64,000 bases of DNA from Puffinus mauretanicus. Taxonomy: Eukaryota > Chordata > Aves > Procellariiformes > Procellariidae. The notes beneath the pieces were generated by a model. The model saw nothing but the letters and a program-made list of their open reading frames with translations, did no database searches and was not told the DNA's origin. The translations under genes and the position numbers were made by a program. Position 1 is the first letter of the stretch; every line of letters begins with the position of its first letter. The stretch lies in NCBI GenBank assembly GCA_023333565.1, contig JAJKFH010001094.1, forward strand, positions 124,001 to 188,000. The letters run 5' to 3'. Positions 45,001 through 57,400 of the stretch are shown piece after piece.

Positions 45001-48000
45001 GTAACTGTTAGCATGAAACTGTGGGTAGAGCAAACCTCAGTCCAGCCTAATCCTTATCCAAGTCTCAATCCAAACCTAATGCACTGTCAGGTCACCCAAA
45101 TTCTTCAGAGAACAGTCTTTCAGGACTTACTTGCACACATAGTTTGAATCATTTTAACTATGCTGAAGCAATCAGGTAAGTAAATCTCTTCATGTGTCTA
45201 TAATGAAAGAGTTTGCATAAGCATTATTTCCATGTAGCTTATTCCCATAATAGAAGGCAAGAGAGTTACAGCAATGTATAGCAGCACAGTCTTATCCACA
45301 CTTGGGATTTGATTAACAAACGTAATTCAGTTTAAAAAATCTACTCCTATTGAGATAATTACACTGGCACAGGACTTCTCCATCTTTTGCATCATGGCCA
45401 CATGTTTTTTGTGGTTTTAAATTCTTTGTTCACTGATTATATGCTTTCCTTGGCTTATGAGCTCATACAGAGTCTGGACCCAAAGTGCTACAAGCCAAGT
45501 GAGGAAACTTGGCTGCCAGACCCTTTCTTACTTTCCTGCAGCATGTACATTCATCAGCGCTCAGGAGAGCCAAACTTTTGAGCTGTACATAAAGACAGAC
45601 ATACCTTCTCATAATGGTGGTTTCCTTGCAGTTTAAAAAAACCCCATAGCTATCCTGTTTTTATGACTGGAACATAAGAGCTTGCTGTGCTACCAGTGTA
45701 ACAGGTAGCAATCTAGAGCACCATTGGGGCTGGTGAGAGTTAACTCAGGAATCCCTGAACAGCACTGCAATGGCCCGCGTAGATCTGGTCACCTGCCAGG
45801 CATCTTTGTTACCCTCTTTTGGAAGGTTTTTGAGCCCTTCTGGCTGAACTCCTTCTTCTGCTCTCTACAAGATCTCAGAAATACTGATGAGTCTCAGCCA
45901 GTCCTCACTAATCCTTCTTTTCTTTATAAAATCAGAATACTGCAGTGTAAACTGCATAGGTTGTTAGGTGAGTAAGGGAGTAGTCACATGGGTGAACACC
46001 ATGCTTTCACCATCCTCTGCTGCTGCTGTAAAATGGGATTGCCACCAAAAGAGGCAGCTCTGTGCTTTCTCTACCTGGCCTCCTTCTTCCAGCCTCTTCA
46101 CTGCCTTCTGCCTTGTGCCACTATAAACAAGTAGTAAGAAAGATGGTGATCCAGACTGGGGAGTTGGTTTGGATTAAGACTAAAACACTGTTGTCAACTT
46201 TCTGAGTTTGTTTTAGTCCAGCTCAGTTCCTAGGTCCCCGATCCTGTTCATGCACAGCCGCATGGAGCACTTGGGCTGTTGTAAAGAAGGGCTTGGCAGA
46301 AGGTGAGACTAAGTGGCAGTTTTTGGAGGGACTGCTCCTCTAAACAGCAATGCCTGATTTAGTTGTCTGTAAAATGACAGTTTGATTTCCAGCTAATGAG
46401 GCCAATCCTCCTTGCAGTCTCTATGGGCAACGGGTCGTTCAGAGAAATGAAGTTCGACTGAATCAGCCACTAGCCAGGCTTCCCTCCCATGAGCCACTAC
46501 AGGAACCCAGCAGTGGCTGGCTGAAGTTTGTCCCTTGCCTAGAGTTACCCTTTGTGATTTTGAACAGAAAAATCAGAAATGAGCTTTCATCCCCGAGTAC
46601 TAACTTTCACTGGTTTATCATTTAAAAGCTGCTGGTCCAGGGTACATTCGGAAAAGTTTCCAGACAATAGCTGAGATTATAATGTGTTTTGCCAGAAGTT
46701 AGGCAAAAAACAACCATAAACTGGAGAAGCTTGGCTTCACTCACATTCATCCTCTAGTGAACCACTGTGAAAAGACGTCATATCTGGCCTTTTTATGAAT
46801 CTTGCAGTAATGAATCAGTTATCTAGCAGAGACCTGAGGAAATGGTAGCCCATCATGCTTCTCATGCATTTCTCTCTAGCAGCCTCACTGGTAGTGACCA
46901 GTCCCAGATGCTGTGCAGCCCCAGGACTCTTCTTTGAGTCTCTCAAAGCCAAGAAGAAGCTGCAGTGCAGCATGTGCAGGGTTTTTTTGTGCTCCCTCCC
47001 GCCTTCAGCCTCATTCCAGCAGTGACATGTTAGCCCGTGATCTTACTTGGCGGTTTGACTGACTGGAGAAAGGAGAGGCCTGTCCTGAAATGGAAGGCTC
47101 AGCCCTTCCTCCTGCCCATCTGCAGCAGAGTAACATCTGTTCTGTAATAATAAAAAATAAAAATAAAATGTAAAAAGCTTAAACTACAGGCAGTGAAAAT
47201 CACTTCACCTTCTTCTTTCCACTCCTTGCAAAAGATCCTATTGTGACTTTTGCCAGGTGCTGATAAAATTGCTCTTAATCATTCATTGAGAAAATATACT
47301 TCCATAACTAATGAAGTGAATGGAGATGCCTGATCTTGTTCCAAAATGAACTCCCGTGGTATTTCACTAACTCGTGCCACATTGCAAGTGTTCAATCTCG
47401 TCTGAGCCCCTGTATTTGTTGAAAGGGTTAGAAGACAAGGTGTGAGAGGTTCCAGCTAAACAAGGGAAACCTGCTTTGACCTGTAGCTGAAGCTAAGATG
47501 AAGAGGAAGATAGTTCTGATTGCCGGAGGGCTAAAGATCTTAATCAACCCTCACCCCTTTAATTAGCATGAAGCAGCTCATGAGTTGCAGGTTACAGCAT
47601 TGGGCCACAGAAAGTCACAGGAATAGTCAACTTGCTCCTGATCAGGAATTGGGTAAACATTACCCTGGGGCTTCGTGTGGTCACAGGTTTGGCATTGCCT
47701 GAACTGGCTCTGCAATGTAAACAGAGGATTGTAATTCATTTAGCAACATTGTGCAGCAAAATGCAGTACAGTGGCGCACCAGATAAAATATATTTCCCAC
47801 ATCTGAAATTGTTCAAGGGTTAAGATTCAAAAAAAGGCAGTTTAAAATGAAGGAATTTACCAGCTTTCTCCTTCCTAAGATTGAATCTGGTCTCTGATAT
47901 ATGTCATTCATGTTTGTCTATATTAGAGCAAAACAAATTCCTCCTTTGTAGCTCCTGTGCTTCATTTCTACAGGAGCCGAGAATGTTCAACACCTCTGAA

Positions 48001-50239
48001 AACCTGCCCTCCCATATCTGGAAAGAAGTTCATAAATCTTTCTGTCTCTGCAGACTGTGTTTTAGATTGGTCTGAAATGGTGACATTTCTTAAAGAAAAA
48101 ACATTCAAAAAGAAATCATTTGGGAAGATGGTTTCAATAATGTCATGTTTCAATACACTCATATTCCGTTCTGATACAAATATTAATTTTGAGCTTAACA
48201 TACTGATGCAAATTTTAATAAAGTCTGAAATAAGTCCAGTGAATTGATAGCTGAAATAAAGCACTAATATTAGCAAAATTAAACACTTCAAAACAGGAAA
48301 CCCCAATCAATTTGTTTCAAGATTCTTACTTAATTTTGATAGTGTTTGATAAAGTCTTGTATTTGGACCTTTTTGAGTTACAAATTTTCCTGAAGTTACC
48401 ACGCTTCCCTGAGATGTTTAAGTATCAGTGAAACATTCTGCAGCAGGAATCATGCCATCAAAATACATTTACTAACTCTAATTACATTAATTAATGAACT
48501 GTGCAAAAATGTATGAATATGATTAAGATAAAAAGTGCTGTGAAAAATCAAGGTTATAACATATCAGTGGCAAATAATTTAAGATGAAGGAGAAAAATAA
48601 ACATGTCTATTCCTCAAAGCCACCACAAATGGAGAAAAAGTACTATTATATAAATTTTCAAAAAACATTGGTATGAGCTGTTTGCAGGTGATTCTACTCC
48701 CCGCCTACTTTCTGATACACTCTTGGTTTAGGATGACTTCACTGTTAATGTAAATAATGACAGAAATATAAAATGGTCTCTACCTACGCCCTAGGTCTAT
48801 GACCCCTTTCGTATTTCTTAAGGCTTTCCCCCTTCTTTCTTTTGAATGGATGCTTCTACCACTTTTCTGATACTCCGCTGAAGTTATTAAACCACATTTG
48901 TTGTGGCACTGTGAGTCAGCAAAACTCGCTGAGCATTTTCAACCGTACAGGGCTCCAAGCCTTGTTCACAGAAAGCATCATCATAGGAGCATCATCTGCA
49001 TCTCAGTTCAGGATTGCAGGTACTGCCAACCACTCTGTGAAAGACAGTTATTATAAAAGCTATACTTTCCATTTGCAAAGAGACAGAGAAAAACGTTCAG
49101 GCTGGATGATACTCATTTCAGATGAAGAGGAGAAACAAAGATATGAAAATTATACTTGTGCTGTGAGATACCACAGTAATTCCTACTGAAACATTCTTCC
49201 TCTGAAATGAAGCACAGAACAGCTGCCTCGGTATTTAGGAATGCACAGCCCAAAAATCAGAATGCCAGCTGATGCTGGTGATTGCCTGCCTTCTCCTGCC
49301 TCCTGCAAAAAAAAGTTAAATAAGAAATAGTTCTTACTGAAACTTCTGTTAAATCTTTACAGATACTTGCCAAATGCTGGAAGAAGGAAGATACTTGATT
49401 TTGCAGTGAAAACTCCTATTTACTGGAATCTTTTTTCTGTGAAAGCTGTACACCTTTATACTGAATAACCATTTTTGGTAGCTCTAATAGGAAATATAAG
49501 TAGCTGTATAAAGTGTTCTTCCTTTGGAAACCAAAATTACATGGCTCATCGATGGGCCTCACTCCGGGAGCGTGCCGGACGCCTCCGGCCCCTATGGCCT
49601 GGCGAGCACGGCGGGGTCTGCTCCGGCATCCGTTCGGAGCCCGGCCCGGCCCGGCAGCACGGCGAACCGGGCCAGGGGGTGGCACGGGCACTCGGGCCCG
49701 GGCCGAGGCCGAGACCTGCAATCGAGCCCTTTCAGGAGGGGCTCGCCCGTGCCTTCCCCCACCGGACCCCTGGGGTTCCCATCGCGGCGCCGAGGGGGGA
49801 GCCCGGGAGCTGCCACCCGCTGTCGCCTGGAACCGTTGAAATATAAACCCGGGCACAGTATTTCCCTGAATTTTAATGCAGACAGCCGAGCCTGCTTTTT
49901 TCCCCTTCTCTACGCAGCCGCTTTCTGGGCAAGGCAGCGGAGCCACGCGGGCCCGCCCTCACGGGGGCACAGCTCGGCTCCCCTCGGCGGGCAGGCCATG
50001 GGCCCTCCGCCCGGTAGCGGCTCCCGGATGGGCCGGATGATGCCCCCGGCCATGCCGGCAGCAGGCCGCGGCGGGCAGAGCCGCAGGGGAGAGCGGCACA
50101 AACACTGCCCCAGACCAAGCCCGGCGCGGGCGCGGTGCCCTCAGCGCGGCCGGGCGGTGGGACAGAGGCCGATATGCCACAGCCCTCCGCCAGCCCGGAA
50201 AAGGGGCACTGTCTCTTTAAGGCGGCGGCGCGGCCCCGC

Positions 50240-50253
50240 CCGCCCCCTGCTGG
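50240..50253 (-). promoter_or_regulatory. CTCF consensus motif
   Basis: Minus-strand CCAGCAGGGGGCGG fits the CTCF consensus CCASYAGRKGGCRS at every position. It is about 740 bp upstream of the ITPK1 start codon and points away from ITPK1. Confidence 0.6.
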
Positions 50254-50399
50254 CGGCGGTGCGGCGGGCGGGCGGGCGCCGTGCCCACGGCGCGGGGCGG
50301 GCGGCGGGCGAGGCCCCTCGGTGCGAGCGGGGCCGCGGCGCGGCGGGTGTGTCCTGTCGTCGCGCGCCCACCCACTCGCCCGCCCCTGTGCTGTGGGCT

Positions 50400-50711
50400 G
50401 GGAGCGGGGAGAGGAGGGGACGAGCTGGAGGAGGAGGAGGAAGTGGAGGCGGCTGCGAATAGCGGGCAAATGGGGAGCTGAGCGGCCGCAGCAGCACCGC
50501 AGCCGCGCAGCAGCAGCAGCAGCGGCGGCGGCGGCGGCGGGCGGGCACGCAGGCGAGCCGGCGGCAGGGTCCGTGCGGACGGAGGCGGCCCGGGATAGGG
50601 GCGGCGGATGCCGCTCGGCGGGCAGCAACGGCGGCATGCCTGCTCGGCTCGCCGCTCCGGGGCTGGCAGCGGGCGGGCGGGCTGGCGGGGGCACCTTCTC
50701 TGCCCGCCTCG
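50400..50711 (+). other. ITPK1: ITPK1 non-coding exon 1 (5' end uncertain)
   Basis: Ends at donor CTCG|GTGAGC (exon base 50711). The transcription start is not visible; 50400 is a rough limit. Contains a CAG/CGG repeat and ATGs at 50608 and 50636. The frame from 50636 closes soon after the splice; that from 50608 would run into the ITPK1 coding region. Confidence 0.55.
50507..50540 (+). repeat. Trinucleotide tract (CAG)n(CGG)n in the ITPK1 5' UTR
   Basis: Five CAG units run straight into about six CGG units, in the inferred first exon and on the transcript strand. Such tracts can vary in length. Confidence 0.85.
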
Positions 50712-50889
50712 GTGAGCTGCCTGCCGGTGCGGGGCAAGGCCTGCCGGGGGCTGCATGCCGCTCGCCGCCGGAGGCTGCGCCTGGCCCGGTTCAGCAGCGC
50801 AGAGCAGGCGGGTGGGGGGTAGCGCCGGCGTCCTCCGCGGGGAATCGACTGATTTTCCTTTCTCTTTTCTTAAAGCCGTTGCTTCGCAG
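50712..50889 (+). other. ITPK1: ITPK1 5' UTR intron (inferred)
   Basis: A 178-nt interval from GTGAGC to the acceptor ttgcttcgcag, preceded by a pyrimidine run (ttttcctttctcttttctt). Short but well formed. Inferred from splice signals only. Confidence 0.6.
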
Positions 50890-50981
50890 GCGCCGAGTGC
50901 GAGCGGTAGCTGGGCTGCCCCCGCCGCCCCGGGCTGATCCCCCTCCTCGCGGGGCGGCCGCCGCCTCTCCGGGCCGGCATC

Positions 50982-51076
50982 ATGCAGACCTTCCTGAAGG
51001 GGAAGCGGGTGGGCTACTGGCTGAGCGAGAAGAAGATCAGGAAGCTGAATTTCCAGGCCTTCGCTGAGCTGTGCCG
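50982..51076 (+). CDS. ITPK1: ITPK1, inositol-tetrakisphosphate 1-kinase, first coding exon
   Basis: 95 nt: residues 1-31 and two bases of Arg32, starting MQTFLKGKRVGYWLSEKKIR and ending FAELC before donor GTAAGG. This is the invariant N-terminus of ITPK1 (human has Lys where residue 20 here is Arg). The exon begins at 50890. Family knowledge: ITPK1 is an ATP-grasp kinase of about 414 residues that phosphorylates Ins(3,4,5,6)P4 and Ins(1,3,4)P3 on the way to higher inositol phosphates. The ATP-grasp and active-site residues are in exons beyond the window. The start codon has A at -3 and C at +4. Too short to be found as a free-standing ORF. Confidence 0.96.
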
Positions 51077-51429
51077 GTAAGGAGGGGGCCCTCGCCGCGC
51101 CGCGGGGAGTGCCAGGGCGGCCGCCGAGGCGGTTGGGGCGGGCGGCGGCCGAGGGGCGCGGCGGCTCTGGGATGGGGCTGGGGCCGGGACCGGGGCCGGG
51201 CCGCTCCCGGGGTCGGCCGTGGCCTGCGCCGGCCCTCGGGCTTTTTGTGCTCGGTGCGTGATGCCCCTCAGTCGGCTCTGCCCGCCAGGACCGGGGGGGA
51301 GGCGGGGCTGGCCGGTGCCCTCCGGGCGCCGCGCTCCGTGCCCGCGGCTGAGGTCTCCTGCCTCCCGCTCAGCTGGGCGGCTGCCGCACACTCCCGGGAA
51401 ACTCGGTCCGGGGCGGTGCGCAGCGTCTC

Positions 51430-51449
51430 TGTGTGTGTGTGTGTGTGAG
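51430..51449 (+). repeat. (GT)n microsatellite
   Basis: ctgtgtgtgtgtgtgtgtga, about eight GT units at the 3' edge of the ITPK1 CpG island. Confidence 0.9.
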
Positions 51450-54400
51450 AGGGACCGGCACAGCCCTGGTTTACTGCCTGGTTAAATGTCTGTCCGCCGC
51501 TTCCCAAGAGGTCTCTAGCATTCCCGGTGGAATAATCTCATTTGGGATCTCTGCGGACCTTGCTAAGATTTGGAGCCGAAGCCGAGTTATTATTAGGAAG
51601 AGTCAAATGACCGGGAATAACTTTCCTTCACGTCATGCGAAAACGCATGAAATTAGCATATACGAACCCCTGAGTGAGCTTGTATTCACCTGAGATATGA
51701 ATGAGATGTCTGAAGGTGGTATAACTGCGTCTGTTTTCTGCAGTCCAGAGAGGTAAAGGTTAGTTCGATAAGCCGTAATTAGACTTTATCTGAATAGCTT
51801 AGAGGATAATATATGCAGTATATTACACAATTTTATTATTTAATTGGAAATGTAAACTTCATGTGGGTCCAAGGTCCTGTGACACATGCATTACAGCTTC
51901 TGAGACTGAATAACAGCTTTTTCTTATTTATTTCATTCTAATAGTAAGTTTATAACAAGTATATGAAATCAATTTTGATAATTGAAAATATTCTAAGTAA
52001 CCCATGTTCTGGTTTCTGTGAAGTCTGTTCAAACTTTGCAGAATATATTTTACGAGACTTCAAATACACTTTATTAAAGCACGTCGTGCTAAAAACACCA
52101 ATCCCTGTGAAATTTCTGTTGGCAGCACTTTCTCCTTTCTGTAAAGATGAAGGAGGCAGAAGAAACAGAAGACTATTTCAAGAAAGTGACAGAAGCTTTT
52201 ACATCAGCTTGTGTTCTTGGCATTCCATATTGTCTCTGTCAAACTTCAGCAAAACTTACCAAAGTTTTTTAAAGTATAGAAAAGGCCACAGGTTCTGGTT
52301 TAATGTCTCTTTAAATTTCATGTGATTCTCCAAACAAAATACTTCTGGATGAATAATGCTAAGCTTTGACCTTACCTAAGAGATTTTCGGTTAGTTTTTG
52401 TGACACTCAAAAATACACTTTAGCCTCTAATAAGCATAAGGAAAATGTCATTTTTAGGGCTTTGAGGTTTGGTATAGGCTGGTTTTCATGCCCAGAAACT
52501 AAGGGGAATCTCAGAAAATACATAAAAGCTTTTTGTAGTAATTTGTCTTTCATTCTGTACATTATGTTTAGGAATCTCCAAAACTGACTTTCTGCCGTCC
52601 ACTGTCCTTGTTTCTCTTTTTGACTAGGTTCTTTGCTTCATTTTTCTCTACTTCAGAAATTCCTTACACTTGTGTTACATAACATGGATCTACAATTTCT
52701 TTGTGTACTGTACAAATTTATTAATAGTTTTAGGTCCTTGCAGTGCAGTGAAAATTGACCCCAAAGTGTCTCTTTTGCTACACTTCACTAATTTCTTGAT
52801 GAAAACTAGGCTATCTCATTCTGTACAGGCTAAGCTTACTTTGAATAGCTTTTACAGACATTGGATAGATATATCTGTTCAGTGATGCTTTGATATTTTC
52901 AAAAGCATTAAATACTAGCATTTCTGTAGAAGTGGAGTTTAAGTGTTTGGTTTAAAGATCAGTACCATCGCTGGAGCAAGTTGTGCTGATATCTTGGATG
53001 CTCTGTTTTCCTTCCTGGTAACTTCCATTGACACCAGTGGGAGGCTGCATTCGTTTAGGCAAAAATTTGAAGTATTGAAGATACATAATATCTACTTGAT
53101 TACTTGTGTGTTTGTAAGCTCTTGTTGCTGTAGAAAAAGTGGTGCGAAGCTCAACATACATTTTACCAGAAATATTGTGTATGGTAAGAAATAAGGCAGG
53201 CATACTCATTCCTGTACAGTGATTCATGCATTAGAGTGGACTATGTGTCTGTCTCTCTACTCTATGTACTTTGGTGACTGTTACTTGGAATTTATTTGCC
53301 TGTTGCTTAGGGATATACTTTCTGGATGACTACAAAGTTCAGTTTTGTTTATACGGGTTTGCAATGAAGCAGTTATAGAATCCAGGAAAGTAAGAGAAGC
53401 CTCCTAATGAACTCCTGAAGCATCCTGGGTTTAAATCAGGAATATTGTTAGGATGAGAAAAATCTTCGTTTCTTTGCAGTCTGCCAGTGCAGCCACTTCT
53501 CTTGCAAAACACTGGTGTCCTAAAGGGATCATGGACAGACATTTCAAAGTCTGTTTGAACCATCCTCTGAGAGATAGTCTAAGTGCTGAACTGCTTTCTT
53601 AAGAGTGGTTCCAGCTTTTGTCTCCAGCAGCACTCCTAAGCTGAAATGTTGTTACATTGTCCTAGCTGAAATGAGACATGAGGGAGTGTGAGTGGACCAG
53701 CAGTTAAGGTGCTGCTTTGGGGCATAGGCAGGCCTGCCTCAGGTTTCTGCTCTATAAAGACTGGGCAGGAACCTTAATACTTTCCTCATGTTTGTATCCA
53801 TCTTCAAAGTGCAACTTAGGCTGCTGGGTTTTGATAGGTTTCCCTGTTAAATTTTGGCATATGAATTCTTCCAGTTTTGTACTGGAGCACTTAAAGGCAC
53901 CTGCCTTCTTTTCTTAAAATTTTCACTTGGTTACGTAAAGTTCTGGTAACACGTGTGACTGGCACGGCAGCTGTCCTGCCTGAACACAGGGTCTTGGGGC
54001 TTTTGCCTAAGCTTTGTATCCACAAGGTAGTCTTCCTTGTATCAAAGGCCTTTGAGCTCACCTGCACTTCTGGTCCTCACTGCGGCACACTAGATACGTC
54101 CTACCTGAGCTGTATTCTTCATAGAGCATAACAGGCTTGGCTGTGCCTTCCAGGTGTAGCCCAAGGAGATGAAAGCAGTGCCTGTGGTGATATCTACCTC
54201 CACATTTATAGCCCAGACCAGCAGTTCCCAAATTGTTGGGTTACAGCCCACTGCAGCCCTTAATGCTTCTACACTTCCTTCAGGCTTCTGAGTGGTGTAG
54301 TGAGCAAAAAGGCAGTGTGGTTTCACAGGCCTGTTGCAGAGGATCAGTGGTCCCTGGATAGCACCCTGAGAGCTGTTGACCTGGAGGATAGAGCACTAGC

Positions 54401-57400
54401 CTGGCAAGTGGGAAGCCCGTTTTCAAGTCTGCAGCTGCTGTCTCCCAAGGGAGACTGCACCTGAACATGGGCCAGGCTTGCTCCAATCCTCTGGCTGAAC
54501 CTGCCGCTGTGGATAGAGAGGAATGTGAGCTCCCTGCCCAGTGCCAGGGTAGCCATCCTCCGTGCTATGTCTGTAGCACCATGGCAGGAGCATTCCTTTG
54601 GGATGAGGTGCGTCTTCAGTTCTGGTCTCTGCTTCCTACAGCAGTTTTCGGTTCCACCCAGCAAGTCCTTTCTACGTAAGCTGTCGCTGGAATGAGACTT
54701 TTATGTTCCTTTCTGTGCATCGGTACAATTTCAGTGGGGAGAAGAGAGTCTCTATCTCATCCTTGCTGATAAGAGGGCATTCGTATTTGAGTTGTGATGT
54801 GGGATTGAGCTCTTCTGTGTGGAACAGGGCATTCGATACAGGCTTCTTATCTCCTCAGTGAATTTATTAGCCAGGAGGCAATTTAAGAAGCTACTACTGC
54901 CAAGCTGTTCTGTGCTTTTGAGCAAAGCTGCTAGGTCACTATGCTTTGTGTTGAACTTGGTATTATCTGCATGTTAGCATATATACTGTGGCTGCAGTTC
55001 CCTGACTAGGGCCCCTTACAGGACTGCAGTGTGCAAATGTCTGGTTTGTGCATCTCAAGCAGACTTTCCTGTGAGCCTTTATGTTCAGCTCCACCAAGGT
55101 CACGGCACAGTCTCAGAGCTTTAGGTAGCTGGCGGTTGGCAAAATATAAAGTATCTATAGCCTGCTAAAAAGTAAGACAAGGTTTCTAGGGACTCCTAAC
55201 TGAGAATTTAGGAGCCTGTGATGTAAGCATGTAGTTCTGACATTGTCATGTGTCCCTGCCACTGCTGAAAGGAACAGTTCCTCCTTCCTCTAGCTGCTTG
55301 GTCTTGTCCTCTGTCTCAAGCTGGGTTTAGTGGTTATGCAGTTGGCAAAGACTCTCAATCCAGTCAGTTCTCCACTCATCACATTGACCTTGGAATGGTT
55401 GTCACTGTTCAGGTGCACGAGCACTAATACAAGTTTAGGGAAATGGAAATGTCCCATCCCATTACCAAGATGACAGAGCTGTGGTGTGAATTGCAGATGG
55501 TGGTAAAGACTCTTGGATACCCTTATTATCCTTTTGTAAAATATGCATAGATGTACTGCCAGGTCTCTTTGGACATTGTGAATAAAAAGGCTTCTGTTCA
55601 TGCCATATGAGGAGTGGTGGTGGTAGTACAGGAAAATGCATATATCTGTTCAGAAAATGAGTTGTGTGTTTGGCACCAGTTCAGATTAGTGAGGTGCAGC
55701 CATTTACAAATGGCTGTTCGCTCTATGAAAGCCTTCATTTCCTTGGTAGTTGTTCTGCATGTCATCTGTTAATATAGTCTCTTCTGGGAGCCACGGAGAT
55801 ATGAGGTTGTAAGGTTATGGCAACGTGAATAAGTTACAGTGATATGAGGTGAAGTGAAATATGCTTCATCCGAGAGGAGGTAATTTAAAGTCACCCCATT
55901 CTGAATGATAAGCTACTTATCAGTTATTTTGGGCAAAAGCATTCACATGTGCAACTCGTAAGTTTGCATGATAATGTGGTAGCTTTTCTGTGTAGCTATA
56001 TACGTAATGAGTCAGAATTTCCTCTTTATAGCGTGTAGAAAATGAATAGCAAAGGAGTTGAAGAGTTGCCTGAAGATGTAATCCATGTCATGATAAATCC
56101 TGCAATTTGACAGACAGAAGAACTATGCTTGTACATCTTAATGTCCAGATTATTTATGGCCAGATTTTATTGTGCTGTGTTTTTTCATAAAAGCAGGGTG
56201 AGCATCTGGGAGGAAAAAGTTCTCAGGAAATTCTGAGAAAATCAAATTCTGCCCGCAGAAGAAGAAAATGGAAGTGAGGTAATTGAGAATGCCTTCTAGT
56301 AAAGCCCAGTTGTCTTGATTTTTAGTGAGCAAGCTAAATTGTTGTCTTCCCTCCTTGGGAGATCATCCATGATAAACTGATAGCATTCATTGACACACAG
56401 GAAGCTAAGGCTTCTTGGTCTGGTTTGGATTCCCAGGTGCTGTCCACTGCTCTAGACTGTTCTGAAACTTGAGACCATGTTCTTGAATTGCTACCTGCAT
56501 CAGTTCACCAGGTCTTGGTTTTGGTTTTATGCAAGGGGATGTACTTTTCTTTGCTCCTGTTAGAGCGTCACCTGTACTGAAGACCATTTAGGTATGACGG
56601 GTGCCTCTGGTGGGTTGGTTTCTTGGTTTTTCTTGGTTTGTTTTGTGGGGGTTTTTTTGTTTGTTTGTTTTTAAGTAAGTTATTACAAAGCTATTTTGAT
56701 GCTGGTACCAGATCAATGTGCTGAACATAGCAACCAACGATTTTTTCCTACCAAAATATTAGTATGCCTAATTTAAATTTCTGTGTGACTTGAACTTGCT
56801 CAGTTTAAGCTAAATTGATTCTTCAGCTTCTGCCCATCTCGTTTCTGTGATAGTTAAGCCTTCTTTTAGCACATATGAGAAGCTACTCTGTTTAGTAAAT
56901 CTACCATAAACCGGTAAACGCTGTTGTTGGTGCTGTAGATCGGTATGGCTCTCTTTTTCTCTTCTAAACTTTATTTGTGGTCTCTCGCATGCCATGGCCT
57001 GTGCACGAGAATCTAAACGTGAGTTTTAAGATAGATTTAAGAATAATGCTGGTTTGAGGATATTAAATTAATCTGTTTCTTGATATAGCAGGCCATGAAG
57101 TATATTGCATATTTTTTCCAGGAACAACCCAGAGGATTTTCTTTAACCCCAATTCCCCACAAAAAACCCTAAATACTACTTTTGTTAAATGCCTGGCTTG
57201 TGCCAGTTAGCTTTTACAGCCTTAAAAGCCATAAAAATAAAATGTACATGTGTTGATCAATAGCTCCTATTGTTGCTTGTGTTAGTGTGAAATACTATAT
57301 CATGAGAAGTAACTGGGGACCAGATGGGTGGGTTAGTTTCTTTGACATCAGCTCTAACAAAAACTTAAAACTAGCCTAATAGTAGAAATTATACTAAGCC

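Larger units (their letters stand above)
33171..49540. other. Gene-poor interval between LYSET and ITPK1
   Basis: About 16.4 kb with no exon I can identify. The mammalian gene in this position is MOAP1, an intronless gag-derived gene of about 350 codons; no comparable open frame exists here. Contents noted: an unexplained frame at 33372-33566, an imperfect duplication at 35772-35930, a possible repeat tail near 38995-39050 and opposed open frames at 41059-41776. A weak CTCF-like CACTAGATGGTGC lies at 34327-34339. Otherwise AT-rich unique-looking DNA. Confidence 0.65.
49540..51430. promoter_or_regulatory. ITPK1: CpG island: ITPK1 promoter and 5' exons
   Basis: The largest CpG island in the window. 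GC-rich blocks at about 49540-49835 and 49906-51430 are separated by a short AT-rich patch. It covers the inferred ITPK1 exon 1 and the first coding exon. Open frames up to 312 codons in it, on both strands, are composition shadows. A consensus CTCF motif lies at 50240-50253. Confidence 0.85.

Noticed and set aside
48842..49189. 115-codon frame upstream of ITPK1
   Set aside because: AT-rich, no recognised domain, no splice or promoter context. Treated as a chance frame.
49524..50756. Long open frames (up to 312 codons) on both strands in the ITPK1 CpG island
   Set aside because: Many overlapping frames at once, Arg/Ala/Pro/Gly-rich products and no recognised motif: typical of GC-rich DNA with few stop codons.
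54210..54260. Sequence resembling a hAT (Charlie-type) terminus, cagcagttcccaaattgttg
   Set aside because: Only one possible end, no matching inverted terminus or target duplication found by eye; too weak to report. The similar stretch at 24512-24545 was rejected for the same reason.
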